Assembly: GCA_012960115.1 (NCBI GenBank)
Contig: DUBX01000013.1
Location: 38,260-102,259 of the forward strand
Length of the DNA: 64,000 nucleotides
Reading direction: 5' to 3'
From: Porticoccaceae bacterium
GTDB lineage: Bacteria; Pseudomonadota; Gammaproteobacteria; Pseudomonadales; Porticoccaceae
The position numbers were made by a program, and so were the translations under genes. This document shows, one piece after another, positions 52,213 through 61,784 of the stretch; positions within the stretch are counted from its first letter, which is position 1, and every line of letters starts with the position of its first letter. The notes under the pieces are model-generated. The model worked only from the letters and a program-made list of their open reading frames with translations, made no database searches and was not told where the DNA came from.

Positions 52213-53109
52213 ATCAGGTTTTGGAGTTGCGCCATGAACAAGATAATGTCCGCTGAGCAGGCAATTGCACAGATTAGTAATGGCATGACTGTCGGCATTG
52301 GCGGTTGGGGTCCTCGACGAAAACCAATGGCTCTGATACGAGAGATCCTTCGCTCAGATTTAACAGATCTAACCATCGTTGCCTATGGCGGGGCTGATGT
52401 CGGTATGCTGTGCGCAGCGGGCAAGGTTAAAAAGGTCATCTTTGCCTTTGTCTCCCTTGATTTCATTCCTCTTGAACCCTATTTTCGGCAAGTTCGCCAG
52501 AATGGCAGCATCCAAGTGATGGAAGTTGATGAAGGTATGCTTTTGCTGGGTCTTCGAGCAGCGGCGTGGAAAATACCCTTTATTCCAACCAGCGTTGGTC
52601 TAGGTACCGATGTGATTAAAAACAACAGTGACCTGGCTATTATCGCCAGCCCTTATGATGAAAAAGACTGGGTCGCTATGCCGGCATTGAAACTGGACGT
52701 ATCGCTGGTCCATGTCGATAAGGCTGATAGTCGAGGTGTATGCCAAATCAAAGGTCCAGATCTTTACATGGACGATTGGTTTGCCCGCGCTGCAGAGGTG
52801 ACCATCGCGAGCTGCGAAGATATCGTCGACTCGGACTATTTTTCGCCCTCAGATGAAGCTAGACATGTTCATTGGGAGCGGTCTGAAACGACAGCTGTAG
52901 TGCATCTTCCCTGCGGGGCTCACCCGACGTCTTGTCCTCCATTGTATGGTTTTGATGTGGCGCACTTCAAACTCTATAACGCGACAACTAAAGAGGGTGG
53001 CTTCGATCATTACCGTGATACCTATATTGCTGAAAAAGATGAGCAGGAATACCAAGAAGCGGTGGGAGGGGTGGATAAGATCAAGTCTATTCCCTTGCCA
53101 ATTTATTAA
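52213..53109 (+). CDS. ipdA: CoA-transferase family subunit A, IpdA-like (COCHEA-CoA hydrolase)
   Basis: SAEQAIAQISNGMTVGIGGWGPRRKPMALIREILRSDLTDLTIVAYGGADVGML; followed by IpdB-like. Start uncertain (track starts at 52177; an ATG lies at 52234). Confidence 0.88.
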   Translation: MRFWSCAMNKIMSAEQAIAQISNGMTVGIGGWGPRRKPMALIREILRSDLTDLTIVAYGGADVGMLCAAGKVKKVIFAFVSLDFIPLEPYFRQVRQNGSIQVMEVDEGMLLLGLRAAAWKIPFIPTSVGLGTDVIKNNSDLAIIASPYDEKDWVAMPALKLDVSLVHVDKADSRGVCQIKGPDLYMDDWFARAAEVTIASCEDIVDSDYFSPSDEARHVHWERSETTAVVHLPCGAHPTSCPPLYGFDVAHFKLYNATTKEGGFDHYRDTYIAEKDEQEYQEAVGGVDKIKSIPLPIY

Positions 53110-53136
53110 TAATTATTTTGTAATGGATTAAAGTTA

Positions 53137-53940
53137 ATGACGACAACGGCCGCAGAATACAAACTATGTGAATTGATGATTTGCGCAGCTGCCGAGACCT
53201 TTAGAGGAAATGGCGAGGTGCTAGCGACGGGTATTGGGGTCATTCCCCGTTTGGCGGCGAGTCTTGCAATGAAATCCTGTAATACCGACTTGATGATGAC
53301 TGATTCTGAGGCTTGGATGCTAAGTGAACCCAATGCAGTGAGCGGAAGGCATTTTGGGGAAGGACAGAAACAAGAATCTTGGATGGGCTTTTCTCGGATA
53401 TTTGACAACGTTTGGGGTGGTAAGCGCCATGCGCTAGTTGGCCCAAGTCAGATCGATCGATTCGGACAAACTAACATTTCGGCCTTGGGTGGTACTTATG
53501 AGCAACCTAAAGTTCAAATGCTGGGTGTACGAGGTTTTCCAGGTAACTCTATTAGCCACGCTAACTCTTTTTATGTCCCAGCACACAGCAAGCGTGTATT
53601 CGTTGAAGGTGAGTGTGATGTTGTCTGCTCTATAGGCTATAACGCTGGGCGATTGCCTAGAGGTTATGGTTTTGATGATATTGACATCCGCCGAGTAATC
53701 ACAGACCTCTGCGTTATGGATTGGCAAGGGCCTAATCATCAGTTACGACTGCTGACCTTGCATCCTGGAATTACGGTACAGCAAGTGATCGATAATACCG
53801 GCTTTGCAGTGCATGTCGGCGATGAAGTCACCACTACTGCAGGGCCTACGATTGAGCAGATTGCCATAATCGCGTCCTTAGACCCTGTTGGAATCCGCCA
53901 CAAACAGTTAGCGGATAATCCTATGGGTGACCGACGCTAA
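53137..53940 (+). CDS. ipdB: CoA-transferase family subunit B, IpdB-like
   Basis: ATGIGVIPRLAASLAMKSCNTDLMMTDSEAWM...LGGTYEQPKVQMLGVRGFPGNSISHANSFYVP. Confidence 0.88.
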   Translation: MTTTAAEYKLCELMICAAAETFRGNGEVLATGIGVIPRLAASLAMKSCNTDLMMTDSEAWMLSEPNAVSGRHFGEGQKQESWMGFSRIFDNVWGGKRHALVGPSQIDRFGQTNISALGGTYEQPKVQMLGVRGFPGNSISHANSFYVPAHSKRVFVEGECDVVCSIGYNAGRLPRGYGFDDIDIRRVITDLCVMDWQGPNHQLRLLTLHPGITVQQVIDNTGFAVHVGDEVTTTAGPTIEQIAIIASLDPVGIRHKQLADNPMGDRR

Positions 53941-53978
53941 CCTTATTTTGACCTGAGCAAAAATGCGAGAGAAAAGTT

Positions 53979-54866
53979 ATGACTGACAACCAAAAAACTA
54001 AAACTAAAACTAAAACTGAAGTCGATATCGTGCTCTATTCTGTGGCGAAAGGCGTTGCCACAATTACTATGAATCGCCCGAAATATAACAATGCCCAAAA
54101 TGGGCGCATGACCTATGAACTAGACGCCGCGTTTCAGCGTGCAGTAGCCGATGACGAGGTTAAGGTGATAGTGCTTAAAGGCAACGGCAAACATTTCTCA
54201 GCTGGCCATGACATTGGCACTCCTGGACGTGATATCAACGAAAGCCAAGATCGAGTTACTCTTTGGTATGACCACGCCAATAAAGATGGCGGTGAGTTCT
54301 TATATGTGCGAGAAGCCGAGGCTTACTTGGGTATGTGCCGTCGCTGGAGAGATATTCCCAAGCCGACCATTGCGGCAGTGCAGGGCGCCTGTATTGCTGG
54401 AGGATTAATGTTGGCATGGGTCTGTGATCTTATAGTTGCTACTGACGATGCTTTCTTTTCAGATCCGGTGGTACGAATGGGTATTCCTGGGGTCGAATAT
54501 TTCGCCCACCCCTTTGAACTACCCCCTCGTATCGCCAAAGAATTCCTGTTTTTAGGTGATCGTATGTCTGCCCAAAGAGCAGAACGGATGGGTATGGTCA
54601 ATCGTCTATCGACCCGAGAGACCCTAGATGCCGACGTAGATGCTATTGCGGCAAAAATAGGCACCATGCCGCGCTTGGGTCTGGCCTTAACCAAACAGGC
54701 GATTAACAATATTGAAGACTTGCGGGGTAAGCGTACCGGTATGGACGCGGCTTTTGCTTGGCATCACTTTGCCCATGGCCACAATGAGTTAGTGTCTGGT
54801 GACAAACTTGGTGGTTTTGACGCGAAAAAGATGGCTGAGGAGAACAAAAACCAGGACAAAACCTAA
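53979..54866 (+). CDS. enoyl-CoA hydratase/isomerase, EchA20-like
   Basis: ITMNRPKYNNAQN; GNGKHFSAGHDIGTPG; AVQGACIAGGLMLAWVCDLIVATDDAFFSDPVVRMGIPG. Confidence 0.87.
   Translation: MTDNQKTKTKTKTEVDIVLYSVAKGVATITMNRPKYNNAQNGRMTYELDAAFQRAVADDEVKVIVLKGNGKHFSAGHDIGTPGRDINESQDRVTLWYDHANKDGGEFLYVREAEAYLGMCRRWRDIPKPTIAAVQGACIAGGLMLAWVCDLIVATDDAFFSDPVVRMGIPGVEYFAHPFELPPRIAKEFLFLGDRMSAQRAERMGMVNRLSTRETLDADVDAIAAKIGTMPRLGLALTKQAINNIEDLRGKRTGMDAAFAWHHFAHGHNELVSGDKLGGFDAKKMAEENKNQDKT
53994..54017 (+). repeat. hexanucleotide AAAACT x4 microsatellite in coding sequence (KT repeat)
   Basis: AAAACTAAAACTAAAACTAAAACT at the N-terminal coding region. Confidence 0.97.
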
Positions 54867-54934
54867 GGGTCAGTTTTGCAAGATAATATCTTCCTAATAG
54901 GGTTACCCAAACAGGGGTAATAGGTACATGTACT

Positions 54935-56101
54935 ATGAAATTGACATACACAGTTGAAGAGCAGGGATTTCGTCTACAAGTCCGTCAGTGGCTAGTGGAC
55001 AATCCGCCCAAACAGCCCCTCAACTCCTTTGACACACAAAAAGGGTTTGAGCAGCACCGGCAGTGGGAGAAAACCCTCGCGTCAGGAAACTGGGGGATGG
55101 TGACCTGGCCAAAGGAATATGGTGGCAGAGGCTGCAATCTTATTGAGTGGCTTATTTTTGAAGAAGAATATTATCGTGCTGGAGCACCTTTAAGGGTTAA
55201 TCAAAACGGCATCTTCTTGCTCGGCCCAACGTTAATGGAATATGGTACTGACGAGCAAAAAGAGCGTTTTATTAGTGCGATGGCCAGTGGCGATGAAATT
55301 TGGGCTCAAGGTTGGTCAGAACCGGGTGCCGGTTCTGATATGGCAGCAATAAGATCTAAGGCGACTCGAGATGGCGATGAGTATGTTATTAACGGCCAGA
55401 AAATATGGTCGAGCAGAGCCGTATTTGCTGACTGGGTGTTTTGCATATTTCGCACTGACCCAGATTCAAGCCGACATCACGGATTGTCATTTATGCTTGT
55501 TCCACTAGACGCAGAAGGTGTCACCGTTCGCCCCATCGAGCAACTTAACGGCCTGCCAGGGTTTGCTGAAATCTTCTTTGATAATGTGAGGATCCCTGTA
55601 TTCAATCGCTTAGGGGAAGAGGGGGAAGGCTGGAGCATTGCAATGTCTACTGCGGGCTTTGAGCGAGGCTTGATGTTGCGAAGCCCTGCACGTTTCCAGC
55701 AAGCGGCAAAAAACCTAATGGAACTTTATCGCGCCAAGCGCAACGACATTCTTGATTTGTCGATCGAAGATGCCGTAGTCCGCTGTTACATGGATGCAGA
55801 AGCTTATGCGCTCTCAACCTATCAAACGGCATCAAGACTCATGAACGGCGGCCAGATAGGGGCTGAATCGAGCTGTAATAAGATATTTTGGTCAGAATTA
55901 GACCTAAAGATACATGACGCAGCCATGCGCCTACTTGGAGCAAGGGGAGAGCTGGAGGCCGATTCAGAAGATGCTAGCGCTGAATTAGGCGGCTGGTTGG
56001 ACGGCTTTTTATTTGCTCAGTCAGGGCCTATTTACGCCGGAACCAATGAAGTTCAGCGCAACATAATCGCCGAGAGAATGCTCGGTATGCCACGCAAATG
56101 A
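54935..56101 (+). CDS. acyl-CoA dehydrogenase (IpdE1/FadE30-like)
   Basis: WAQGWSEPGAGSDMAAIRSKATRDGDEYVINGQKIWSS; YAGTNEVQRNIIAERMLG. Confidence 0.87.
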   Translation: MKLTYTVEEQGFRLQVRQWLVDNPPKQPLNSFDTQKGFEQHRQWEKTLASGNWGMVTWPKEYGGRGCNLIEWLIFEEEYYRAGAPLRVNQNGIFLLGPTLMEYGTDEQKERFISAMASGDEIWAQGWSEPGAGSDMAAIRSKATRDGDEYVINGQKIWSSRAVFADWVFCIFRTDPDSSRHHGLSFMLVPLDAEGVTVRPIEQLNGLPGFAEIFFDNVRIPVFNRLGEEGEGWSIAMSTAGFERGLMLRSPARFQQAAKNLMELYRAKRNDILDLSIEDAVVRCYMDAEAYALSTYQTASRLMNGGQIGAESSCNKIFWSELDLKIHDAAMRLLGARGELEADSEDASAELGGWLDGFLFAQSGPIYAGTNEVQRNIIAERMLGMPRK

Positions 56102-56150
56102 GCGTCTTTGATATCAAATATCTAGACCTAACTGACTACAGGTAACCAAC

Positions 56151-57266
56151 GTGAACTTCACCTACTCAGAAGATCAACTAACCTACCGAGATACGGTTGC
56201 AGCCCTCTTGTCCTGTGAAGTCACAGCTGATTCTATTCGCGCCCGCTGGACAAGCGCTCAAGGTATTGATGCCAATTTAACCCAGCAGCTTGCAGATATG
56301 GGGCTTAATGCCTTGTTAGTACCAGAGTCCTGCGGCGGTTTAGGCCTGTCCGAGCTAGATTTCATTCTGTTGGCACAAGAGTGCGGCCGCGTAGCCTTGC
56401 CAGAGCCTCTGGTTGAAAATGCGATGGCGGCCACCGCTATGTTATCTGAAGTCGCCAGCTCTGACCTAGCCGCAGCCAATCAATGCCAAGACACCTTAAA
56501 ACAGATCGCCACAGGTAATGCCTCGGTTGCCTGTGGCCATTGGATTAACCCCTACGTAAACATGGCAGATACAAGCCACTGGTTACTATTGCCTCATGGT
56601 GACGAGGTACATTTAGTGAGCACCCAAACGGTGGATTTGATTGCCCAGCGGAGCTCAGACCCCAGCCGTCGAATATCCAAAGTTAACTGGCAGCCCAGCC
56701 GCGGAACTAAGATAGCCGGCGGACAACAAGGGGCAGAATTATGGCGCTCTGCGCTCAATAGAGGTGCCTTGGGTGTAGCCGCTCAGTTAATAGGTTTGGC
56801 CGAAAGTATTTTGCGTCGGGCTGTGGTTTTCACGACCGACCGAGAACAATTTGGTCGGCCTGTGGGCGCCAATCAGGCTGTAAAACATCTGCTCGCTGAC
56901 TGTGCGGTTAGTCTAGAGTTTGCTAAACCGGTTATCGCCAGAGCGGCTTATGCCGTTGCGAATTCACCCACTCGTGCTGATTGGGCCGTGTCCCACGCTA
57001 AGGTGGCAGCGAGTTATGCTGCGCTTCTAACTGTTCGTCACGGCATGCAGGTACATGGTGCTATGGGCTACACATGGGAGTGCGATCTTCAAATCTGGAT
57101 GAAGCGTTGCTGGGCAATTGATAAGACCTGGGGCGATGTTGGATTCCATAAAAATAGAATTCACGAGTGGCTGTTAAACCCCAATGCGTTAATGGGCGCT
57201 GAACATACGTTTGACAAAAGCGGTTCGCCAAGTGATGAATCTAATTCACAACAGGGAGCGGGTTAA
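56151..57266 (+). CDS. acyl-CoA dehydrogenase (IpdE2/FadE33-like partner)
   Basis: YSEDQLTYRDTVAALL; TDREQFGRPVGANQAVKHLLAD; MQVHGAMGYTWECDLQIWMKR. Confidence 0.85.
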   Translation: MNFTYSEDQLTYRDTVAALLSCEVTADSIRARWTSAQGIDANLTQQLADMGLNALLVPESCGGLGLSELDFILLAQECGRVALPEPLVENAMAATAMLSEVASSDLAAANQCQDTLKQIATGNASVACGHWINPYVNMADTSHWLLLPHGDEVHLVSTQTVDLIAQRSSDPSRRISKVNWQPSRGTKIAGGQQGAELWRSALNRGALGVAAQLIGLAESILRRAVVFTTDREQFGRPVGANQAVKHLLADCAVSLEFAKPVIARAAYAVANSPTRADWAVSHAKVAASYAALLTVRHGMQVHGAMGYTWECDLQIWMKRCWAIDKTWGDVGFHKNRIHEWLLNPNALMGAEHTFDKSGSPSDESNSQQGAG

Positions 57267-58420
57267 TGGCTTTAAATCAGGCTTATATAGTGGATGCGGT
57301 TCGCAGTCCAACGGGACGACGTAATGGCGGCCTAGCCGATGTCCATGGTGCAGATCTCGGTGCTCATGTGTTAAAGAGCATTGTGCAGCGTAATGGTATC
57401 CCGGACGTTGAGTACGACGACGTTATTTTTGGCTGCGTTGATGCTGTTGGTCCACTAGCCGGCGATATAGCTCGGACTGCTTGGTTAGTCGCTGGTCTTT
57501 CAGACGAGGTTCCTGGCACCACTATCGACCGGCAGTGTGGCTCTTCCCAACAAGCGGTGCATTTCGCCGCTCAGGCGATTATGTCAGGGACTATGGATGT
57601 CATCGTTGCTGGCGGCGTCCAAACCATGACTCAGATCCCCATAGGCTCGGCAATGACCCTAGCGGGCCCCCTAGGCTTTTCTGATCCATTCTCAGGGAGC
57701 CAGGGCTGGACAGATCGTTATGGCGATGTTTTTGTCTCTCAGTTTAAATCTGCCCAGATGATGGCGGACAAATGGAAATTGTCTCGTGCCCACATGGAGG
57801 CCTTTGCGCTGCGCTCGCATAATCGTGCATTAAACGCTATCGAAAAGGGCTATTTTGATAGAGAAATAGCGCCATTAAATGGTGTAGTAATGGACGAAAC
57901 TGCCAGAATCACCTCACTTGAGAAAATGGCCGAACTGCAACCCATACAAAAGGGCGGCAGCATTACAGCGGCAGTGTCCAGTCAAACCTGCGACGGAGCT
58001 TCTGCGATTTTGTTGGTTTCTGAAGATGCGTTAAAGCGTTACAACCTAACACCACGGGCTCGCATTGCTCATATGTCAGTGCGAGGTGCAGACCCTATTT
58101 GGATGTTAACAGCACCGATTCCCGCGACGGCATACGCATTGAAAAAAGCCCAGATGAGTATTCATGATATTGACCTAGTAGAAATTAATGAGGCCTTTGC
58201 GCCAGTGCCCATGGCATGGCTTGCGGAGACTGGGTTTGACCCAGATAAAACCAACGTTAACGGTGGGGCGATTTCGCTGGGACACCCCTTAGGAGCCACT
58301 GGCACAAAGTTAATGACCACTTTGTTACATGAGTTAGAGCGCAGTAACGGGCGCTATGGACTTCAGACGATGTGTGAGGGTGGTGGTCAGGCAAACGTCA
58401 CCATTATTGAGCGACTCTAA
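57266..58420 (+). CDS. acetyl-CoA acetyltransferase (FadA6-like thiolase)
   Basis: DRQCGSSQQAVHFAAQAIMSG; NVNGGAISLGHPLGATGTKLM; CEGGGQANVTI. Confidence 0.92.
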   Translation: MALNQAYIVDAVRSPTGRRNGGLADVHGADLGAHVLKSIVQRNGIPDVEYDDVIFGCVDAVGPLAGDIARTAWLVAGLSDEVPGTTIDRQCGSSQQAVHFAAQAIMSGTMDVIVAGGVQTMTQIPIGSAMTLAGPLGFSDPFSGSQGWTDRYGDVFVSQFKSAQMMADKWKLSRAHMEAFALRSHNRALNAIEKGYFDREIAPLNGVVMDETARITSLEKMAELQPIQKGGSITAAVSSQTCDGASAILLVSEDALKRYNLTPRARIAHMSVRGADPIWMLTAPIPATAYALKKAQMSIHDIDLVEINEAFAPVPMAWLAETGFDPDKTNVNGGAISLGHPLGATGTKLMTTLLHELERSNGRYGLQTMCEGGGQANVTIIERL

Positions 58421-58479
58421 ATACGCTGGCTTGAGTCAGCACCGACTAATTAATTAGATACTTTATAGGAATTAAACAA

Positions 58480-59361
58480 ATGAGCGGTATTTGTGATGGG
58501 CGAGTCATTATTATCACTGGGGCAGGGGGCGGGTTAGGGCGAGAGTACGCCTTAGCTTTTGGCGCCGCTGGGGCCAAGGTATTGGTTAATGATATTAACG
58601 CTCAGGCTGCGGCAGATACGGTAGCCGATATTCAACGTGCAGGTGGGAAAGCTTTAGCAAACACTCAAGATATCACTAATTATGAGCAGTCTGAATCTAT
58701 CGTTCGGACAGCCATAGATCATTTTGGCGATCTTCACGTTGTGATTAACAACGCGGGTATATGCCGTGATCGAATGTTCGCATCGATGACAGAGCAAGAG
58801 TGGGATCAGGTAATTTCGGTACATTTAAAGGGTCATTTCTGCATTAGCAGTCATGCTGTGCATTACTGGCGCGACCAATTCAAAGAGGGCCATCAAGTAG
58901 ATGCTCGAATTATCAATACATCTTCAGGCGCCGGATTAAATGGCTCCATTGGCCAGAGTAACTACGCGGCTGCTAAGGGGGGCATTGCTTCTTTAACACT
59001 CAATCAAGCGGCCGAATTAAGACGCTACGGTATTACCGCAAATGGTCTGGCCCCAGCGGCCAGAACTGGTATGAGCGAAGAGGCTTTCGCAGACATGATG
59101 AAAAAACCTGAGAACGGAAGCTTTGACTATTATGATCCGGCCAATGTCGCGCCATTAGTTGTTTGGCTAGGGTCTAAGCATTCAGCAGATTGCACGGGAC
59201 GTTTATTTGAAGTCGTCGGTGGAGAGATATCCGTGGCCGATGGTTGGCGTTCAACCCTTTCGGTGGATAAAGGTGCCAAGTGGCAAGCAGAGGAGGTTGG
59301 TGAAGCGGTACAGGTGCTTATGTCACGTGAAACCCCAGCACAAAAGGTATATGGCGCCTAA
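58480..59361 (+). CDS. SDR oxidoreductase, 17-beta-HSD4-like 3-hydroxyacyl-CoA dehydrogenase
   Basis: GAGGGLGREYALAFGAAGAKVLVNDIN; SNYAAAKGGIASLTLNQAAELRRYGITANGLAPAARTGM. Confidence 0.87.
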   Translation: MSGICDGRVIIITGAGGGLGREYALAFGAAGAKVLVNDINAQAAADTVADIQRAGGKALANTQDITNYEQSESIVRTAIDHFGDLHVVINNAGICRDRMFASMTEQEWDQVISVHLKGHFCISSHAVHYWRDQFKEGHQVDARIINTSSGAGLNGSIGQSNYAAAKGGIASLTLNQAAELRRYGITANGLAPAARTGMSEEAFADMMKKPENGSFDYYDPANVAPLVVWLGSKHSADCTGRLFEVVGGEISVADGWRSTLSVDKGAKWQAEEVGEAVQVLMSRETPAQKVYGA

Positions 59362-59398
59362 TATAGTATTAACCTGAGTGGAGTAGAGCCAAGCTATT

Positions 59399-60568
59399 AT
59401 GGATTTTAAGTTTACCGACGAACAGATAATGATTCGCGATACCGCAGACGCTTTTCTAGCAGAGACATCCACTAGTGCTGCTGTGCGGCAGGTAATGGAC
59501 AGCGAGTTGGGTTATGACCCTCAGTTGTGGCGGCGCATCTGTGATGAAATGTACTGGCAAGGAATACACATTCCAGAAGCCTATGGTGGTTTGGGGCTTG
59601 GCTATGTCGAACTGACGGCGACACTAGAGCAAATGGGGCGTTACCTTTGTTGTTCTCCGTTTTATGCCTCAGTCTGTTTAGCCGCCAATGCACTTTTAGT
59701 GGCTGGCACAGAGCTGCAAAAATTGACCTATTTGCCGCAGATTACCGAGGGTAAAACCGCCACCCTAGCGCATACCTCTGAGGCTGGAGATTGGAGCTCT
59801 AGCGGCGTTAAGGTCACTTACCAAAAGCAGGGTGACAGCTATTGTTTAAATGGAACCTACCGCTTTGTACCAGACGGCCACAGTGCCGATATTTTGATGC
59901 TGGCAGCGCGAGATCAAGACTCCCACGGGCTCGAGGGCATTAGCCTATTTGTCGTGCCTGCCAACACGCCGGGTATAAGTCGCGAGTGGTTGCCAACCAT
60001 GGATCAGACTCGTAGACAGGGGCAGTTGCAGATAAACAATCTGATACTTCATGAGGGCACCGTGATGGGCAGTGCGGGCGAAGCTTGGCCGCAACTTGAG
60101 CAAATTTTAGATTTAGGTCGAATCGCAGTGGCTGCAGAGCAATTAGGTGGTTCACAGCAATGCCTTGATTCAACGTTGGCTTATATTAGTGAACGAGTCC
60201 AATTTGGTCGGTCAATAGCCTCTTATCAATCGGTAAAACACAAGTGTGCAGACATGATGGTTAAGGTCGAAGCCGCACGCTCAGCCGTCTATTACGCAGC
60301 CTGTGTTGGCGATCAATTTTTCAATCAAACCGCAGGCGCCTCAGAGTTAGCTGAAGCTGCCAGTATTACCAAAGCCTACAGTAGCGACAGCTTTTTTCAC
60401 AATGCCGGGGTGGGTATCCAGCTTCATGGTGGTGTTGGCATTACCGCGGAATACGATATTCAGCTATATTTCAAGCGAGCTAAGTCTACAGAGACGTTTC
60501 TAGGCGCCTCAGACTATCATCGGGAACGGCTGGCGATTCTTTTGCTGGATACTCAGGTGACCTTGTGA
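59399..60568 (+). CDS. acyl-CoA dehydrogenase
   Basis: FKFTDEQIMIRDTADAFLAETS; ERVQFGRSIASYQSVKHKCADMMVKVEAARS. Confidence 0.87.
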   Translation: MDFKFTDEQIMIRDTADAFLAETSTSAAVRQVMDSELGYDPQLWRRICDEMYWQGIHIPEAYGGLGLGYVELTATLEQMGRYLCCSPFYASVCLAANALLVAGTELQKLTYLPQITEGKTATLAHTSEAGDWSSSGVKVTYQKQGDSYCLNGTYRFVPDGHSADILMLAARDQDSHGLEGISLFVVPANTPGISREWLPTMDQTRRQGQLQINNLILHEGTVMGSAGEAWPQLEQILDLGRIAVAAEQLGGSQQCLDSTLAYISERVQFGRSIASYQSVKHKCADMMVKVEAARSAVYYAACVGDQFFNQTAGASELAEAASITKAYSSDSFFHNAGVGIQLHGGVGITAEYDIQLYFKRAKSTETFLGASDYHRERLAILLLDTQVTL

Positions 60569-61755
60569 AGCTAGACTTTAGCCCAAAGGATGAGTTGTTT
60601 CGTCAGGAAATTGCCAGCTGGTTAGCATCCAACCTGTGCGGTGAGTTTGATGTTATTCGTGGTCGTGGCGGACCAGGTGATCAGCATATGTTTATTGACG
60701 AACGAAAAGCTTGGGAGCAAAAGCTCTACCAAGGGGGCTGGACCTGCATTGGTTGGCCGCCTGAATACGGTGGCCGTGACGCCTCAATAGAAGAGCAGGT
60801 TATTTTTAACGAAGAATACGCAAGAGCCCAAGGACCAGGCAGAGCAGGCCATATTGGTGAGACGCTGGTTGGGCCGACACTTATTGCCTTTGGCAATCAG
60901 GATCAGAAAGACCGATATTTACCAGAAATTTTGCGCGGTGAGGCCTTTTGGTGCCAGGGTTATTCTGAACCTGGGGCGGGTTCAGACTTAGCTAATGTAA
61001 AAACCGGCGCCCAGTTCGATGATGCCACGCAGCAATGGTTTATCAGTGGACAAAAAGTATGGACTTCCTTGGCTCGAGAGTCTGATTATTGCTTTGTTAT
61101 TGCGCGCACTGACGCTAAATCTGTTGGTCATCATGGTTTAGGCTTCTTTTTGGTACCCATTGACCAGACTGGAGTAACGATTCGCCCAATAGAGCAACTC
61201 ACCGGCACCAGCGAGTTTAACGAAGTGTTTTTTGATGATGCCCAGTGTTCAGTTGAAGACATTGTCGGCGAACCTGGTGATGGTTGGAAAGTCGCCATGG
61301 GCTTGTTGGGCTTTGAACGCGGTATCTCTACGCTGGGCCAGCAAATGCTGTTTCAAAACGAACTGGACGAGATTATTACACTGGCCAAGACCAATGGTTC
61401 AGCCAAAAACCCTCAGATCCGGCAACGAATCGCGGAGGCCCATATAGGCCTCAGAATTATGCGATTTAACAGTATGCGAGTGCTCTCCTCTGAAGGGGCC
61501 GATGGAAGTTTACAAAAAGAATCGATGATTTATAAGTTGTATTGGTCTAGCTGGCATCGAAATTTGGGTAAGCTGGCCATGGACGTAATGGGAGCTGAGA
61601 GCGAAGTACTTAAGGGTGGGCCCTACCAGCTAAACCGGCTGCAATCGATGTACTTGTTTTCTCGCGCCGATACTATTTACGGCGGAACCAATCAAATTCA
61701 ACGCAACCTTATTGCCGAGCGTGCCTTGGGTATGCCCAGAGAGCCCCGAGGTTAA
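60565..61755 (+). CDS. acyl-CoA dehydrogenase, partner of preceding gene
   Basis: CQGYSEPGAGSDLANVKTGAQFD; YGGTNQIQRNLIAERALGMPREPRG; start overlaps preceding stop. Confidence 0.87.
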   Translation: MKLDFSPKDELFRQEIASWLASNLCGEFDVIRGRGGPGDQHMFIDERKAWEQKLYQGGWTCIGWPPEYGGRDASIEEQVIFNEEYARAQGPGRAGHIGETLVGPTLIAFGNQDQKDRYLPEILRGEAFWCQGYSEPGAGSDLANVKTGAQFDDATQQWFISGQKVWTSLARESDYCFVIARTDAKSVGHHGLGFFLVPIDQTGVTIRPIEQLTGTSEFNEVFFDDAQCSVEDIVGEPGDGWKVAMGLLGFERGISTLGQQMLFQNELDEIITLAKTNGSAKNPQIRQRIAEAHIGLRIMRFNSMRVLSSEGADGSLQKESMIYKLYWSSWHRNLGKLAMDVMGAESEVLKGGPYQLNRLQSMYLFSRADTIYGGTNQIQRNLIAERALGMPREPRG

Positions 61756-61784
61756 GGGCATTATGCTTATTAAGGAGTACTAAA

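Noticed and set aside
52155-52376. Minus-strand 73-aa ORF over the ipdA start
   Set aside because: Overlaps the conserved IpdA-like N-terminus; no support beyond open frame.
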